A DNA stretch of 64,000 bases from an uncultured Gilliamella sp. Lineage in GTDB: Bacteria; Pseudomonadota; Gammaproteobacteria; Enterobacterales; Orbaceae. Every line of letters begins with the position of its first letter. The stretch's first letter is position 1. Below are positions 47,868 through 57,202 of this stretch, piece by piece. The DNA lies in the NCBI GenBank assembly GCA_946482005.1, contig CAMLPV010000002.1, forward strand, positions 124,001 through 188,000, read 5' to 3'. The notes under the pieces are model-generated. The model was not told the origin of the DNA. It saw nothing but the letters and a program-made list of their open reading frames with translations, and did no database searches. A program made the position numbers and the translations under genes.

Positions 47868-49442
47868 TTATTGCCCTGGATATTGACCGCTCCAAGTTTC
47901 AGATAAAATTTGATTCGTTTTTTCTGAAGCTAATTGAACGCGAATATCCGTTGGTTTTTTATTGTCTTGAACATTAAACCGAATAAGTACTCGCCAACCT
48001 TTTGTTACAGAATTATATTGTACATCACAGCTCACAATAGATCCGTTATTGATGCTCGATATTGCTTTAACAGGCTCTTGTTCTGATAAATTAGGACCAG
48101 CAAAGTCAATAACATAAGCGTTTGAACCATCAAGTTTACGAATTAAATTTGCTTGCTTTATATCACCTAATGATAATCGAGTGCTAATTGCTCTAGCTAC
48201 ATTATCGGGATAACGTTGCTTTTCATTTAATGAATAGTGTAATCGGTACTTAACATCAAGACTGTCACCAGCTTTATATTGTTTTTCTGGTACCCAGAAT
48301 GAAACGATATTATCGTTTGTTTCATCAGCAGTTGGGATTTCAACCAGTTCAACCCGACCTTTTTGCCAATTGCCTAAGATTTCTGTCCAAACACTAGGAC
48401 GAAGTTCATAATGGTCATCAAGATCTTGATAATCTTCAAACCCGTTATCTCGTTGAATCAATCCAAAACCTTTAGGATCTTCAAAACTATATGAAGAAAA
48501 AGATAACCGTTTTGGATTATTTAATGGTCGCCATATCCATTCACCACTGTTTGATAAAATGGATAACCCATTAGAGTCATGCATTGCAGGTCGATAATTT
48601 AATAAAGGCGATGGCTGATTTGGGCCAAATAAATACATGCTAGTTAAAGGCGCAATACCAAGTTTTTTCACCGAATCGCGGAAAAATATTTTAGCTTGTA
48701 CAGTTATTGTTGTATCCACACTTGGCACTAAAATAAGTTTATATGCACCCGTTACTCGAGGTGAATCAAGTAAAGCATAAATCACTAAGTGTTTTTGGTT
48801 AGGTGATGGTCTTTCGATCCAAAACTCCTTAAAACGAGGGAACTCTTCGCCTGTCATCTCACCGGTATCAATCGCTAATCCTCGAGCAGACAAACCATAT
48901 CGTTGATCTTTTCCAACTGCTCGGAAATAGCTGCCACCAAGAGCTGTAAAAATTTCATCATCGGTTTTAGTTGGATTGTTTATTGGATAATGAACTTTAA
49001 ATCCGGCAAATCCAAGTTTTTTCGTGTTTAGGTGATCTAATCCGACTTTACTTAAATCAAAATAACTCGGATCAAATTTAATTTCATTAACCTGATTATT
49101 GACAATTTCATTGATTTGGACAGGTGTATCAAAATACATCCCTTCATGATAGAACTCTAATTTAAAACGAGTTTTTTTGTCATTCCAATAAGCTTTTTCA
49201 TGATTAAATTGAATTTTCTGATAATCAGCAAATTGTAGCGCAGCTAATTCATTGGGGATGTTTTTAGAGGGTTGTACATAACTTTTCTTTGCTAGCTTTT
49301 CTGCTTTAGTCACAACATCATTAAATGAAAAAGCGTATGAAGAAAAACTAATACAAAGAGCTGAAACTATGCAAAGCATTTTGCACGTTACTGTTTTACT
49401 GAACTGACTGATGGGTAATAAATTATACATAAAAACTCGCAT
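47868..49442 (-). CDS. mdoG: Periplasmic glucan biosynthesis protein
   Basis: MdoG is a periplasmic protein needed to make osmoregulated periplasmic glucans, and its family includes beta-1,2-glucan-acting domains. The 524-residue product (E. coli 511) has a signal peptide ending near SSYA at residue 37. The mature part contains GGSYFRAVGKDQRYGLSARG, FPRFKEFWIERPSP, FGLIQRDNGFEDYQDLDD and LGNWQKGRVELVEIPT. An upstream lipoprotein gene ends 5 nt before it, so the two are cotranslated. Confidence 0.95.
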   Translation of the reverse strand: MRVFMYNLLPISQFSKTVTCKMLCIVSALCISFSSYAFSFNDVVTKAEKLAKKSYVQPSKNIPNELAALQFADYQKIQFNHEKAYWNDKKTRFKLEFYHEGMYFDTPVQINEIVNNQVNEIKFDPSYFDLSKVGLDHLNTKKLGFAGFKVHYPINNPTKTDDEIFTALGGSYFRAVGKDQRYGLSARGLAIDTGEMTGEEFPRFKEFWIERPSPNQKHLVIYALLDSPRVTGAYKLILVPSVDTTITVQAKIFFRDSVKKLGIAPLTSMYLFGPNQPSPLLNYRPAMHDSNGLSILSNSGEWIWRPLNNPKRLSFSSYSFEDPKGFGLIQRDNGFEDYQDLDDHYELRPSVWTEILGNWQKGRVELVEIPTADETNDNIVSFWVPEKQYKAGDSLDVKYRLHYSLNEKQRYPDNVARAISTRLSLGDIKQANLIRKLDGSNAYVIDFAGPNLSEQEPVKAISSINNGSIVSCDVQYNSVTKGWRVLIRFNVQDNKKPTDIRVQLASEKTNQILSETWSGQYPGQ

Positions 49443-49447
49443 TAAGA

Positions 49448-50113
49448 TTATCGGAAAATATTTAAATAATTGATAATGTTATTTTTAGGATCATTCACAC
49501 ACTTTTCCATAAATTCTGTCTTCATTTCTTGAAGAATGCTTGGATTTTCGTCAATCAAAAAGTGAGAATAATTATCCTTAAGAATTTTAGCATGCAAGAT
49601 TGATAAGTCTCCTTTATTCATTTTGAATAAAGTTTGAAAAGTAGAAATTTTATTATTATCGTTGGTATAAATAGCTGCTGTAAAATCAGCTGAAAGATCG
49701 CAATATTTTTCAATATTCGCTTGGGTAGCATTGATTTTACTTAATTCAATTTTGTGTTCAATTTGTTTATCTTCAATAACTTTTTTAATTTGAATATTAT
49801 ATTTTAAATTATAGTATTCATTAAGGTAAAAATTTAAAACACAAGCTGATTGGTTTGGGTCGTTGACACACTTTAGAATACCTTCATTAGAAATGTATTC
49901 ATTAAAATTTTGTGATTGGAGTAGTTTTTGTAATTGATCTTTTGCATTAACCACATAAGGGTTATTCGATTCTGTTTGTTGCATTAGCACAGATAATGGA
50001 TCCATTTCAATCTGTGGTGGCTCTTCAATTTTAATTGGTGTAGCCGATTTATGCGCACAACTGGCAATAAAAATGGGAACCATTGCGCATATAAAAATTT
50101 TACTTAATTTCAT
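49448..50113 (-). CDS. Putative lipoprotein upstream of mdoG
   Basis: I do not recognise the 221-residue protein. The N terminus MKLSKIFICAMVPIFIASCA is a lipoprotein signal peptide with lipobox IASC at residues 16-19. The mature protein is mostly helical and has paired cysteines in ILKCVNDPNQSACVL and a later CVNDPKNN. The repeated CVNDP motif suggests a duplicated element. It is 5 nt upstream of mdoG, so it is probably an outer- or inner-membrane lipoprotein working with periplasmic glucan synthesis. In E. coli the gene preceding mdoGH is mdoC, which is divergent and unrelated to this. Confidence 0.8.
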   Translation of the reverse strand: MKLSKIFICAMVPIFIASCAHKSATPIKIEEPPQIEMDPLSVLMQQTESNNPYVVNAKDQLQKLLQSQNFNEYISNEGILKCVNDPNQSACVLNFYLNEYYNLKYNIQIKKVIEDKQIEHKIELSKINATQANIEKYCDLSADFTAAIYTNDNNKISTFQTLFKMNKGDLSILHAKILKDNYSHFLIDENPSILQEMKTEFMEKCVNDPKNNIINYLNIFR

Positions 50114-50264
50114 ATATAAATTCCATGAATATATTTTTCGAGTTGTAATTTTTGGGCAGGCTAAATCTGCGCGAAATTATATACTCATATTCTATTAAAT
50201 ACACTATACGATTAGTTTAAAAGTGTAAAAAAGCATACTGAACATTCACTAATATATTACAGAG

Positions 50265-50501
50265 TTAATGACGACAGATTTTTGTTTCGTTGACGGTAAA
50301 TCCAGAATTATTATCAGGTTTAAATTTACCTTTTAACTTTAAAAAGCAGATGAGTTGTTCAGCATTCATATTAGCTTCAGAGCAAGTGTGAAATTTAGCA
50401 TTTTTGCCAAACCTTTTTTCAATGGCTTCAAGTAGAGATGATTCTGTATAGTTATTACCAGCCATCATTTGTAAGACTTCATGTCCATGAATTGATAACA
50501 T
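50265..50501 (-). CDS. yecH: YecH-type small metal-binding protein
   Basis: The 78-residue protein matches E. coli YecH (79 residues) along its length. It shares SIHGHEVLQMM at the N terminus, KFHTCSEANMNAEQLICFL and the C-terminal KICRH, with conserved His and Cys residues that probably bind metal. I chose ATG 50501 because AGAGGG precedes it and it matches the E. coli start; an upstream in-frame ATG at 50537 lacks support. Function is unknown. It is transcribed away from rnb. Confidence 0.88.
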   Translation of the reverse strand: MLSIHGHEVLQMMAGNNYTESSLLEAIEKRFGKNAKFHTCSEANMNAEQLICFLKLKGKFKPDNNSGFTVNETKICRH

Positions 50502-50623
50502 AGCACCCTCTGAATCTTGTTTTTTTAGTTGATACAAAAATTTTAATGGATGAAGAAAGATATCAGATATTGTTAAGAAAAAAAAGTGTTTAAGCGTTAA
50601 AATATCATTAATTATTAGTTAGG

Positions 50624-50649
50624 AAACCCCTATGTAATACTAGGGGTTT
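50624..50649 (-). terminator. Hairpin after rnb, probable terminator
   Basis: AAACCCCTA (50624-50632) pairs with TAGGGGTTT (50641-50649) around TGTAATAC. It lies about 30 nt past the rnb stop. The T-tail on the minus strand is short (TTT then CC), so efficiency is uncertain; on the plus strand the tail TTTTTG is better. Confidence 0.6.
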
Positions 50650-50678
50650 TTGAAAAAATAAAACAATTGTGAATTCAA

Positions 50679-52619
50679 TTAGTTATCAGTAGCTAATTTT
50701 ACTATTATTGATTGATTTTCTTTCTTAACTTGATGCATCTTCACAGTAAGAGTATCTGAAAGTTTATAGCAAATATTATTATTAATTTTAATGACACCCT
50801 CTTCAGGACTTGAAACTACTTCTTCTCGATTAGGATGAATCATTGAAAGTGGTAAAAATACAAATGCACCAATATCAGTTAAACGCAGACGAGCACCGCC
50901 GCGGTTGATATCGACAATTTCAGCTACAAAATTATCACCAATTTTATCCGATAAATATTGAACATAAAGATTTTCAGCGATATCACGTTCAGCATAACGC
51001 AATAATTTGCGTCTTTCATTCATGATTTTCAACTGCTCTTTATCGGGTTCATTCAAAGTTTGTGAACGTAAATAATTTTTAATTAAACGATGATTAATCA
51101 TATCCCCATATTTACGTATTGGTGAAGTCCAAGTTGCGTAAGCAGTTAATCCTAAGCCAAAATGAGGTTGTGGTTGAATAGAAAAATCGGCAGGACTTTG
51201 ACATTTGCGGAGCCGAGCCGTTAAAAACGCATCATTATCAATAATTCGTCGTAATTTGATATACCCATCAAAAGATAATAAAGATTCTTTATCAAATCCT
51301 TCAATACCATGATTGGTTAAAACTTTCAAAATTTGATCAATAAATTTAATATCAAAACCTGAATGAATATTGAATATACCAAATCCAATTTTATTATTTA
51401 ATATTAAAGTTAAGGCTTGATTAGCAATGATCATGACCTCTTCAACAATTTGACGTGCAATCCGACGAGATTCTTTATTGATTGATTTTACATGACGGTT
51501 TTCATCAAGCACAAAACGATAATCATTGCTATCTTTAAACACTAACGCATTGTTTTGTCGCCAAATGGTTCTGGTTTTTGCTAAAGATGACAATAAATTG
51601 AGTTGTTCGGGTAAGGTTGCGTTATTAGATAGCAATTCATCGTTATTTTCTAAAAAATCTGAAACATTATTATAAGAAAGTTTCGCTTTTGATTCGATAA
51701 ATGCGGGCATAAAAGTGATACTATTTTCATCTATTGTACCATTTACATCGATATTAATATTGCATACTAACGCTGGTCGTTTTTGGTTTTCTTTTAAAGA
51801 ACAAAGATCATTCGCTAACTCTTTAGGTAGCATTGGAATATTAAAATCGGGTAAATAAGTTGTGAAATTTCTTTGTTTAGCAATTTTATCAAGTTGACTG
51901 TCTTGTAAAATATACGCAGTTGGATCTGCAATAGCGACTTTCAGTTGGTAATTACCTTGCTCGTCCTTTGAAATAGCAATGGCATCATCCATATCTTCTG
52001 TATATTCACTATCTATGGTAAAAAAGTTTATATCGGTTAAATCTTGACGATTAGTCAGTTCATTTTCATCAATTGTTAATGTATCCGGCTGTGGTGAATT
52101 ATCTTCTAAATTATATCTGGCCAGAGTTTTTAACCAAGGTAGATAGATTGAACTATTTTCAGCAATAAAATGCGTAATTTCCACTACAAAATTATTTTTA
52201 CCTTCTTCAAGAGGATGAGAAATCAATTTGGCAACGACCCAATCATCTTCTTTAAGTTTTTCTTGAATTTGTTTGTTAATTTTACAGCGAATGGCTAAAT
52301 TTGCAGGCATGTTTTCAGGATAAATAACCATTGTTCGCTCTTGAAAACCAACTTTTCCTATAAATCTTTGTAAGGGGCTTTCAATTAATGATTCTGGTTC
52401 AAAAACCTTTTTATCACCATTTTCAATTACTGTTCCAGATACTTTATCGCCATTGCATACTGTTTTCATTTTATTTGCAGTAATGAAATAACTGGTTTTA
52501 TTATCAACATCTAAAAAACCAAATCCTTTCTCATGGGCTCGGACGGTACCTTCAATACGAGGTGTTTGTTGATGAAGTTCTTGCTTTAGTTGTGCAAGTA
52601 GCGGATTATTTTGAAACAT
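50679..52619 (-). CDS. rnb: Exoribonuclease II
   Basis: RNase II degrades single-stranded RNA from the 3' end. The 646-residue protein (E. coli 644) has two cold-shock domains (AHEKGFGFLDVDNKTSYFI), the RNB domain with FFTIDSEYTEDMDDAIAI supplying the metal-binding aspartates, LPKELANDLCSLKENQKRPA and YATWTSPIRKYGDMINHRL, then a C-terminal S1 domain. I set the start at ATG 52619, giving MFQNNPLLAQLKQ, aligned with E. coli MFQDNPLLAQLKQ. A second in-frame ATG 12 nt upstream is less likely. Confidence 0.96.
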   Translation of the reverse strand: MFQNNPLLAQLKQELHQQTPRIEGTVRAHEKGFGFLDVDNKTSYFITANKMKTVCNGDKVSGTVIENGDKKVFEPESLIESPLQRFIGKVGFQERTMVIYPENMPANLAIRCKINKQIQEKLKEDDWVVAKLISHPLEEGKNNFVVEITHFIAENSSIYLPWLKTLARYNLEDNSPQPDTLTIDENELTNRQDLTDINFFTIDSEYTEDMDDAIAISKDEQGNYQLKVAIADPTAYILQDSQLDKIAKQRNFTTYLPDFNIPMLPKELANDLCSLKENQKRPALVCNINIDVNGTIDENSITFMPAFIESKAKLSYNNVSDFLENNDELLSNNATLPEQLNLLSSLAKTRTIWRQNNALVFKDSNDYRFVLDENRHVKSINKESRRIARQIVEEVMIIANQALTLILNNKIGFGIFNIHSGFDIKFIDQILKVLTNHGIEGFDKESLLSFDGYIKLRRIIDNDAFLTARLRKCQSPADFSIQPQPHFGLGLTAYATWTSPIRKYGDMINHRLIKNYLRSQTLNEPDKEQLKIMNERRKLLRYAERDIAENLYVQYLSDKIGDNFVAEIVDINRGGARLRLTDIGAFVFLPLSMIHPNREEVVSSPEEGVIKINNNICYKLSDTLTVKMHQVKKENQSIIVKLATDN

Positions 52620-52756
52620 AAGATTTAACACTTTTTTAAAAACTGTTTCAAGATTTTATCATAGTTATAGAGATTATTGTTATTGAATTAATAGTTGGTG
52701 ACTTTAGCAATAACTATATAATATTAATATTTAACTATAAAAGACTAAGTTGGAAT

Positions 52757-53530
52757 ATGAAATTAAATTATAAATTGCAAGGTAGTGGACAGCCAATTGT
52801 TTTTCTGCACGGTGTGTTTGGTAGTTTAGATAATTTAAATATGTTAGCCAAAGATCTTGTATCTGATTATCAAACAATTCAAGTTGATTTGCGCAATCAT
52901 GGGCAATCTCCTTGGTCTGATCAAATAAATTATCCCGCTATGGCGCAAGATGTAGCTGATCTTTGTCATGAACTTCAATTAAAAGACATAATTTTAATTG
53001 GTCACTCTATGGGGGGCAAAGTAGCGATGCAATTATCACAAGTCATACCGCAGCTCATCCAAAAAATCGTTGTAATTGATATTGCACCAGTAAAATATAG
53101 CAGTTCGCCCAATGCTATTATATTAAGAACTTTAATGTATTGCCTTAATAACCAAATCACCGATAGAAAGCAAATTATGGCAGTTATGCAAGAAGCCGGT
53201 CTTAGCGAAGCTACTTGTTTATTTTTATTAAAATCTTACAAAAACCAACATTGGTTATTTAATTTACAAATTATCAATGATCAATATGCTAATATTTGCG
53301 ACTGGCAAACCATACCATCCACTTCGCCATGTTTAAAACCAATTTTATTTATTCGTGGAGGGAATTCGGTTTATTTAGCCGACAAATATCAAGATACTAT
53401 TTATGCTCAATTTCCTAATGCTAAAATTGTTACGATAGAAGGTGCCGGTCATAATGTACATGCTGAAAAGACACAACAAGTTTTACAACTTTTACATGAT
53501 TGGTTAAATTGCTCATCTTGTTCTGTTTAA
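52757..53530 (+). CDS. ybfF: Alpha/beta hydrolase YbfF (esterase)
   Basis: This 257-residue alpha/beta hydrolase has the oxyanion segment FLHGVFGSLDNLNMLA, the nucleophile elbow GHSMGGKVAM, VDLRNHGQSPWSD and a C-terminal catalytic histidine in EGAGHNVHAEK. E. coli YbfF (254 residues) has broad esterase activity on acyl-CoA and short esters. It is monocistronic, converging on the pseudopilin cluster with 31 nt between the stops and no clear terminator. Confidence 0.9.
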   Translation: MKLNYKLQGSGQPIVFLHGVFGSLDNLNMLAKDLVSDYQTIQVDLRNHGQSPWSDQINYPAMAQDVADLCHELQLKDIILIGHSMGGKVAMQLSQVIPQLIQKIVVIDIAPVKYSSSPNAIILRTLMYCLNNQITDRKQIMAVMQEAGLSEATCLFLLKSYKNQHWLFNLQIINDQYANICDWQTIPSTSPCLKPILFIRGGNSVYLADKYQDTIYAQFPNAKIVTIEGAGHNVHAEKTQQVLQLLHDWLNCSSCSV

Positions 53531-53561
53531 TTTTAGTGTTTCTTACATTTTGTATCGATAG

Positions 53562-53891
53562 TTAATTACAAAACAGCCGTTTTTGTTTTACTGATTTAAG
53601 ATTGTTCGGTGTAACAGTAACTAAAACCATTTTGCATCTACTATTGTATGGATCACTTTGTAGCGTATATTGCCAACCATTTGGAATGATATGGTTAGCA
53701 ATATCCGGATAACTTTCAAGGAGTTCAAACGCTATTTGTTCTGCTTGTAACCGATTAGAAAGATAATGATGCTGATGAATAAGTGTTTTTTGGAAACCTG
53801 TAAAACCAAGAATAATTATTGAAAATAGTAAACTTGCTATCATTAATTCAATTAAACTAAAACCCATACTATTTTTATTATTCACAATCAC
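53562..53891 (-). CDS. ppdC: Minor pseudopilin PpdC-like
   Basis: The 109-residue protein has a type IV pilin N-terminal signal: short charged leader then MGFSLIELMIASLLFSIII, the Gly-Phe cleavage site of prepilin peptidase with Glu at +5. It is the last gene of ppdA-ppdB-ygdB-ppdC, matching the E. coli order before recC. It overlaps ygdB by 14 nt. The cluster's minor pilins prime type IV pilus or pseudopilus assembly; a pilus system itself is not in the window. Confidence 0.85.
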   Translation of the reverse strand: MIVNNKNSMGFSLIELMIASLLFSIIILGFTGFQKTLIHQHHYLSNRLQAEQIAFELLESYPDIANHIIPNGWQYTLQSDPYNSRCKMVLVTVTPNNLKSVKQKRLFCN

Positions 53892-54315
53892 TACTCCTTT
53901 TTTCAGGACAGTAATCTAACCAATGACCTTTTTCTACAACCAGTTTTGTCCCCTTGAAATGTGCAAGAGAATATAAAAAGAAACCGTCAGCCTCGCCTCG
54001 CAAAAGTTGATAATTACCCACTTTTAATTGTGATTTTTTTACACAAGCTTTTAATTGGTATTTTGTATCTTTTAAGCATTGCCACTGATCGGTTGGTGTT
54101 TGCCAATCTTGCGTTAACGCCCAATTTAATGCCGAACTGGCTTGATTGAATCGTTTGTAATAGCGAGTTTCCATAGCAATGGTTTTATGCCAGGAAATCA
54201 ATAGTTGATTAAAACCAGTTAATAATAGTAATCCAATGACCATTAAAATAACGACCATTATAATCGCGCTAAATCCTTTTTCATTATTTTGATTCGGTAT
54301 TAGATAGGTTTTCAT
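53878..54315 (-). CDS. ygdB: Pseudopilin-cluster protein YgdB-like
   Basis: This 145-residue protein has a prepilin-like segment KGFSAIIMVVILMVIGLLLL near residue 13, lacking Glu at +5 as in E. coli YgdB (DUF2509). The C-terminal half has paired cysteines (QCLKDTKYQLKAC and YCPEKRSSDC). It overlaps ppdB by 32 nt and ppdC by 14 nt, so translation is coupled. It is probably a minor pilin-like subunit. Confidence 0.85.
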   Translation of the reverse strand: MKTYLIPNQNNEKGFSAIIMVVILMVIGLLLLTGFNQLLISWHKTIAMETRYYKRFNQASSALNWALTQDWQTPTDQWQCLKDTKYQLKACVKKSQLKVGNYQLLRGEADGFFLYSLAHFKGTKLVVEKGHWLDYCPEKRSSDCE

Positions 54316-54862
54316 TTTTGATTATTTTAGTCACCTGATATTTAATGTGTTTCTGTTTTTTTAATTCTGCTCCTATCGATAATTCAATGGTGTTATTTTT
54401 TTGTTTAATGTCGAATTTCGTTACTTTAATTTCAGCAGGGTCAAATAATTTTTCCCACTTAGTCTCTTTGCAATTCACTGCACCTGTTCTGTATTCAACA
54501 TTATTATTTTTAAAGCGATAGGTAAAAATATCAGAATTGTTCAAGTTCCAAGGATCGTAGACCCAATCATGGCGGATTTCACTGTCATATCGGATAATCA
54601 TACAATTTTGAGCGTTCACAATCTCTAGGGCATTATTTTTCTTTTTATGCGGATCATCGGCGATAAATCCCGCTCGTTTGATGTCTTTTGATAAACCAAT
54701 TAATGCTTGCTCAACAGCTTGTTGTAAATGCGTTATTTGATAATAATGCAATGTATTTTGTTGTAATTGATAATAAAAAGAGGTTGCACTAATAATAATC
54801 AAGCTTGTTAAAGTAATGCTGATTAGCATTTCAAGTAATGAGAATCCTAACTCTTTTAACAT
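54284..54862 (-). CDS. ppdB: Minor pseudopilin PpdB-like
   Basis: This 192-residue prepilin-like protein has the cleavage motif LGFSLLEMLISITLTSLIII near the N terminus, with Glu at +5. A beta-rich C-terminal domain follows with a pair of cysteines (AQNCMIIRYDS and GAVNCKET). The length is close to E. coli PpdB (187). It overlaps ppdA by 7 nt. It probably joins the tip of the pilus or pseudopilus. Confidence 0.88.
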   Translation of the reverse strand: MLKELGFSLLEMLISITLTSLIIISATSFYYQLQQNTLHYYQITHLQQAVEQALIGLSKDIKRAGFIADDPHKKKNNALEIVNAQNCMIIRYDSEIRHDWVYDPWNLNNSDIFTYRFKNNNVEYRTGAVNCKETKWEKLFDPAEIKVTKFDIKQKNNTIELSIGAELKKQKHIKYQVTKIIKNENLSNTESK

Positions 54863-55332
54863 GGTGGTAAACTAGGTAAATAACTGTTCAACTGGCAAAA
54901 TCGAATGCGTCCACGGTAGGAAACAAAAACCTTACTTTTACCAATCTCATTAGAAAGTTCTAAGGAAAATGATTGTGCCATATTGCGTCTTCCCCAAAAG
55001 TAAATAAGTTTTTTCTCCGTTAATCCAGTAATTTCTACAGAATTATTCGGTTTGATAAAATGTAATTCACCTTGTTTACAGGATGCAGGGCGTTCTTCTG
55101 AAGTAATGGTTAAACACCACGGGGATGAAAAAACAAAAAGTTTATAATTTTGATTTTCAGTATAAGCTTTAACTTGAACTTCATTTAAAAAGTAAGCTAA
55201 TTGTTGTGTTGTTGAAACTAATTCATTACGAAGTGCAATTGCTTTCCAATGATGAATTCCCACCGTTGCAACAATAGAGCTAATACCTATAATTATCAAA
55301 AGTTCGAGTAATGAAAATCCTTGAGTATGCAT
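54856..55332 (-). CDS. ppdA: Minor pseudopilin PpdA-like
   Basis: The 158-residue protein begins MHTQGFSLLELLIIIGISS, a prepilin signal with cleavage before Phe and Glu at +5. The C-terminal domain has four cysteines, two of them in WCLTITSEERPASCKQ. It is the first gene of the four-gene cluster. In E. coli ppdA follows thyA; here dapD lies divergently upstream. Confidence 0.88.
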   Translation of the reverse strand: MHTQGFSLLELLIIIGISSIVATVGIHHWKAIALRNELVSTTQQLAYFLNEVQVKAYTENQNYKLFVFSSPWCLTITSEERPASCKQGELHFIKPNNSVEITGLTEKKLIYFWGRRNMAQSFSLELSNEIGKSKVFVSYRGRIRFCQLNSYLPSLPPC

Positions 55333-55552
55333 AATAGTTTTGTGTTTAAAATGGATATGGATGATTCTACAATTTACTCAACAAGTGTTTTTTAGTTAGG
55401 AAAATTTTGTGTGATTTATTCCAAATAAAGTTTATTTTTTTCTTGCTTAGCTTACTCGTGTTGACAAACCACTTAAAAAGCAGGACAGATTATATTATAC
55501 TGTTTATCCATTTTATATTTACTAACGGACTTATAAGTAAAGGAAACTTGAG

Positions 55553-56377
55553 ATGCAACAATTACAAACTATTATCGACGCAGCCTTTGAACGCCGCGCG
55601 GAAATCACTCCTTCAAATGTTGATACAGTAACACGTGACGCAATTAATCAATGTATCGCTTTATTAGACAGCGGTAAAATGCGTGTTGCAGAAAAAATTA
55701 ATGGTGATTGGGTGACTCATCAATGGTTAAAAAAAGCGGTGTTGCTCTCTTTCCGTATTAATGAAAACCAACTTATTGATGGTGGCGCAACCAATTATTA
55801 CGATAAAGTACCATTAAAATTTGCTGATTATGATGAAGCGCGATTCCAACAAGAAGGTTTTCGTGTTGTACCATCGGCTATTGCGCGTAAAGGTGCTTAT
55901 GTGGCACGCAATACTGTGTTAATGCCATCTTATGTCAACATTGGTGCATACGTTGATGAAGGTACAATGGTTGATACTTGGGTAACCGTTGGATCTTGTG
56001 CGCAAATTGGTAAAAATGTTCATTTATCTGGTGGTGTAGGTATCGGTGGTGTATTAGAACCATTACAAGCTAACCCAACAATTATTGAAGATAACTGTTT
56101 TATCGGTGCTCGTAGTGAAATTGTTGAAGGTGTAATTGTTGAAGAAGGTAGCGTAATTTCAATGGGCGTATTTATTGGTCAAAGCACTAAAATCTATGAT
56201 CGTGCAACAGGCGAAGTCCATTACGGTCGCGTACCAGCGGGTTCAGTGGTGGTATCCGGTAACTTACCAACCAAAGATGGCAAATATAGCCTATATTGTG
56301 CAGTGATTGTTAAAAAAGTTGATGCAAAAACTTTAGGTAAAGTAGGTATTAACGAGCTACTACGTACCATCGATTAA
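55553..56377 (+). CDS. dapD: Tetrahydrodipicolinate N-succinyltransferase
   Basis: DapD succinylates tetrahydrodipicolinate in lysine and diaminopimelate synthesis. The 274 residues equal the E. coli length. The N-terminal helical domain is followed by a left-handed beta-helix of hexapeptide repeats, with [40 protein letters not shown] and [25 protein letters not shown] lies 8-9 nt before the ATG. The gene is monocistronic, ending at a hairpin. Confidence 0.97.
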   Translation: MQQLQTIIDAAFERRAEITPSNVDTVTRDAINQCIALLDSGKMRVAEKINGDWVTHQWLKKAVLLSFRINENQLIDGGATNYYDKVPLKFADYDEARFQQEGFRVVPSAIARKGAYVARNTVLMPSYVNIGAYVDEGTMVDTWVTVGSCAQIGKNVHLSGGVGIGGVLEPLQANPTIIEDNCFIGARSEIVEGVIVEEGSVISMGVFIGQSTKIYDRATGEVHYGRVPAGSVVVSGNLPTKDGKYSLYCAVIVKKVDAKTLGKVGINELLRTID

Positions 56378-56399
56378 TTTAGCTGTTATCGTCTTTACA

Positions 56400-56432
56400 T
56401 GCCGCCCTTTTAGAAAGGCGGCAAATATTTTA
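56400..56432 (+). terminator. Terminator after dapD
   Basis: TGCCGCC (56400-56406) pairs with GGCGGCA (56417-56423) with further A/T pairs toward the loop. The tail AATATTTTA is moderately T-rich. The stem is much richer in GC than its surroundings. Confidence 0.7.
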
Positions 56433-56481
56433 TTCATTCTTAAATTTAATCATATTTATAACCACTCTAAGAGGAGAGTTT

Positions 56482-56973
56482 ATGCCTTCTTTTGATATTG
56501 TATCTGAAATCCAAATGCCTGAGGTTAAAAACGGTGTCGAAAATGCTACGCGTGAGTTGGCAACCCGTTGGGATTTCAAAAACGTTGAAGCATCGTTTGA
56601 ATTAAATGAAAAAAATGAAACGATCAAAGCAACGAGTCAATCTGACTTCCAAGTACAACAGTTGCTGGATATTTTACGTGATAAATTAGCCAAGCGTGGT
56701 ATTGATGGCGGTGCTTTAGAAATCCCAGAAGAGATGGAACACAGTGGAAAACTGTACAGCATTACTGTCAAGCTTAAACAAGGGATTGATAAAGAGTTAG
56801 CTAAGAAAATTGTAAAGGCTATCAAAGATAGCAAAATAAAAGTGCAGGCTCAAGTACAAGGTGAGCAAGTTCGTGTTACAGGTAAATCTCGAGATGATTT
56901 ACAAGCCACTATGGCTTTAGTTCGAAATGGAGAATTTGGACAACCATTCCAGTTTACTAATTTTAGGGATTAA
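56482..56973 (+). CDS. yajQ: YajQ family nucleotide-binding protein
   Basis: This 163-residue cytoplasmic protein (E. coli 163) starts [20 protein letters not shown]. It contains [20 protein letters not shown] and the C-terminal [19 protein letters not shown] with FQFTNFRD. YajQ-type proteins bind cyclic di-GMP in some bacteria and tRNA or nucleotides in others. AGAGGAGAG precedes the ATG. It is not coupled to its neighbours. Confidence 0.95.
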   Translation: MPSFDIVSEIQMPEVKNGVENATRELATRWDFKNVEASFELNEKNETIKATSQSDFQVQQLLDILRDKLAKRGIDGGALEIPEEMEHSGKLYSITVKLKQGIDKELAKKIVKAIKDSKIKVQAQVQGEQVRVTGKSRDDLQATMALVRNGEFGQPFQFTNFRD

Positions 56974-57202
56974 TCAAATTAACATCCATTTTTGTCGACA
57001 TTAGTCGGCAAAGTTAACCTTTAACCATTCAATTTATTCTTGTTAAAAAGTTTGAGGTTAACACTACGTTTTAGTATAAAAAACTAAAATAATTATTGCT
57101 AAAGCGTCTTAAATATGAAAATCAACTCGGTATAGAGTAAGATTTTATTCAACGAATGCGCTATGCTATTTATTAGTCTATCCTCTTAATTAACAAAATA
57201 TT

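Noticed and set aside
55461-55501. TTGACA with TATACT as the dapD promoter
   Set aside because: The spacing between the hexamers is about 29 bp, too long for a sigma-70 promoter, and no better partner was found.
56993-57010. Short hairpin TGTCGAC/GTCGGCA after yajQ
   Set aside because: One G-T pair, 7-bp stem and no T-run; too weak to call a terminator.
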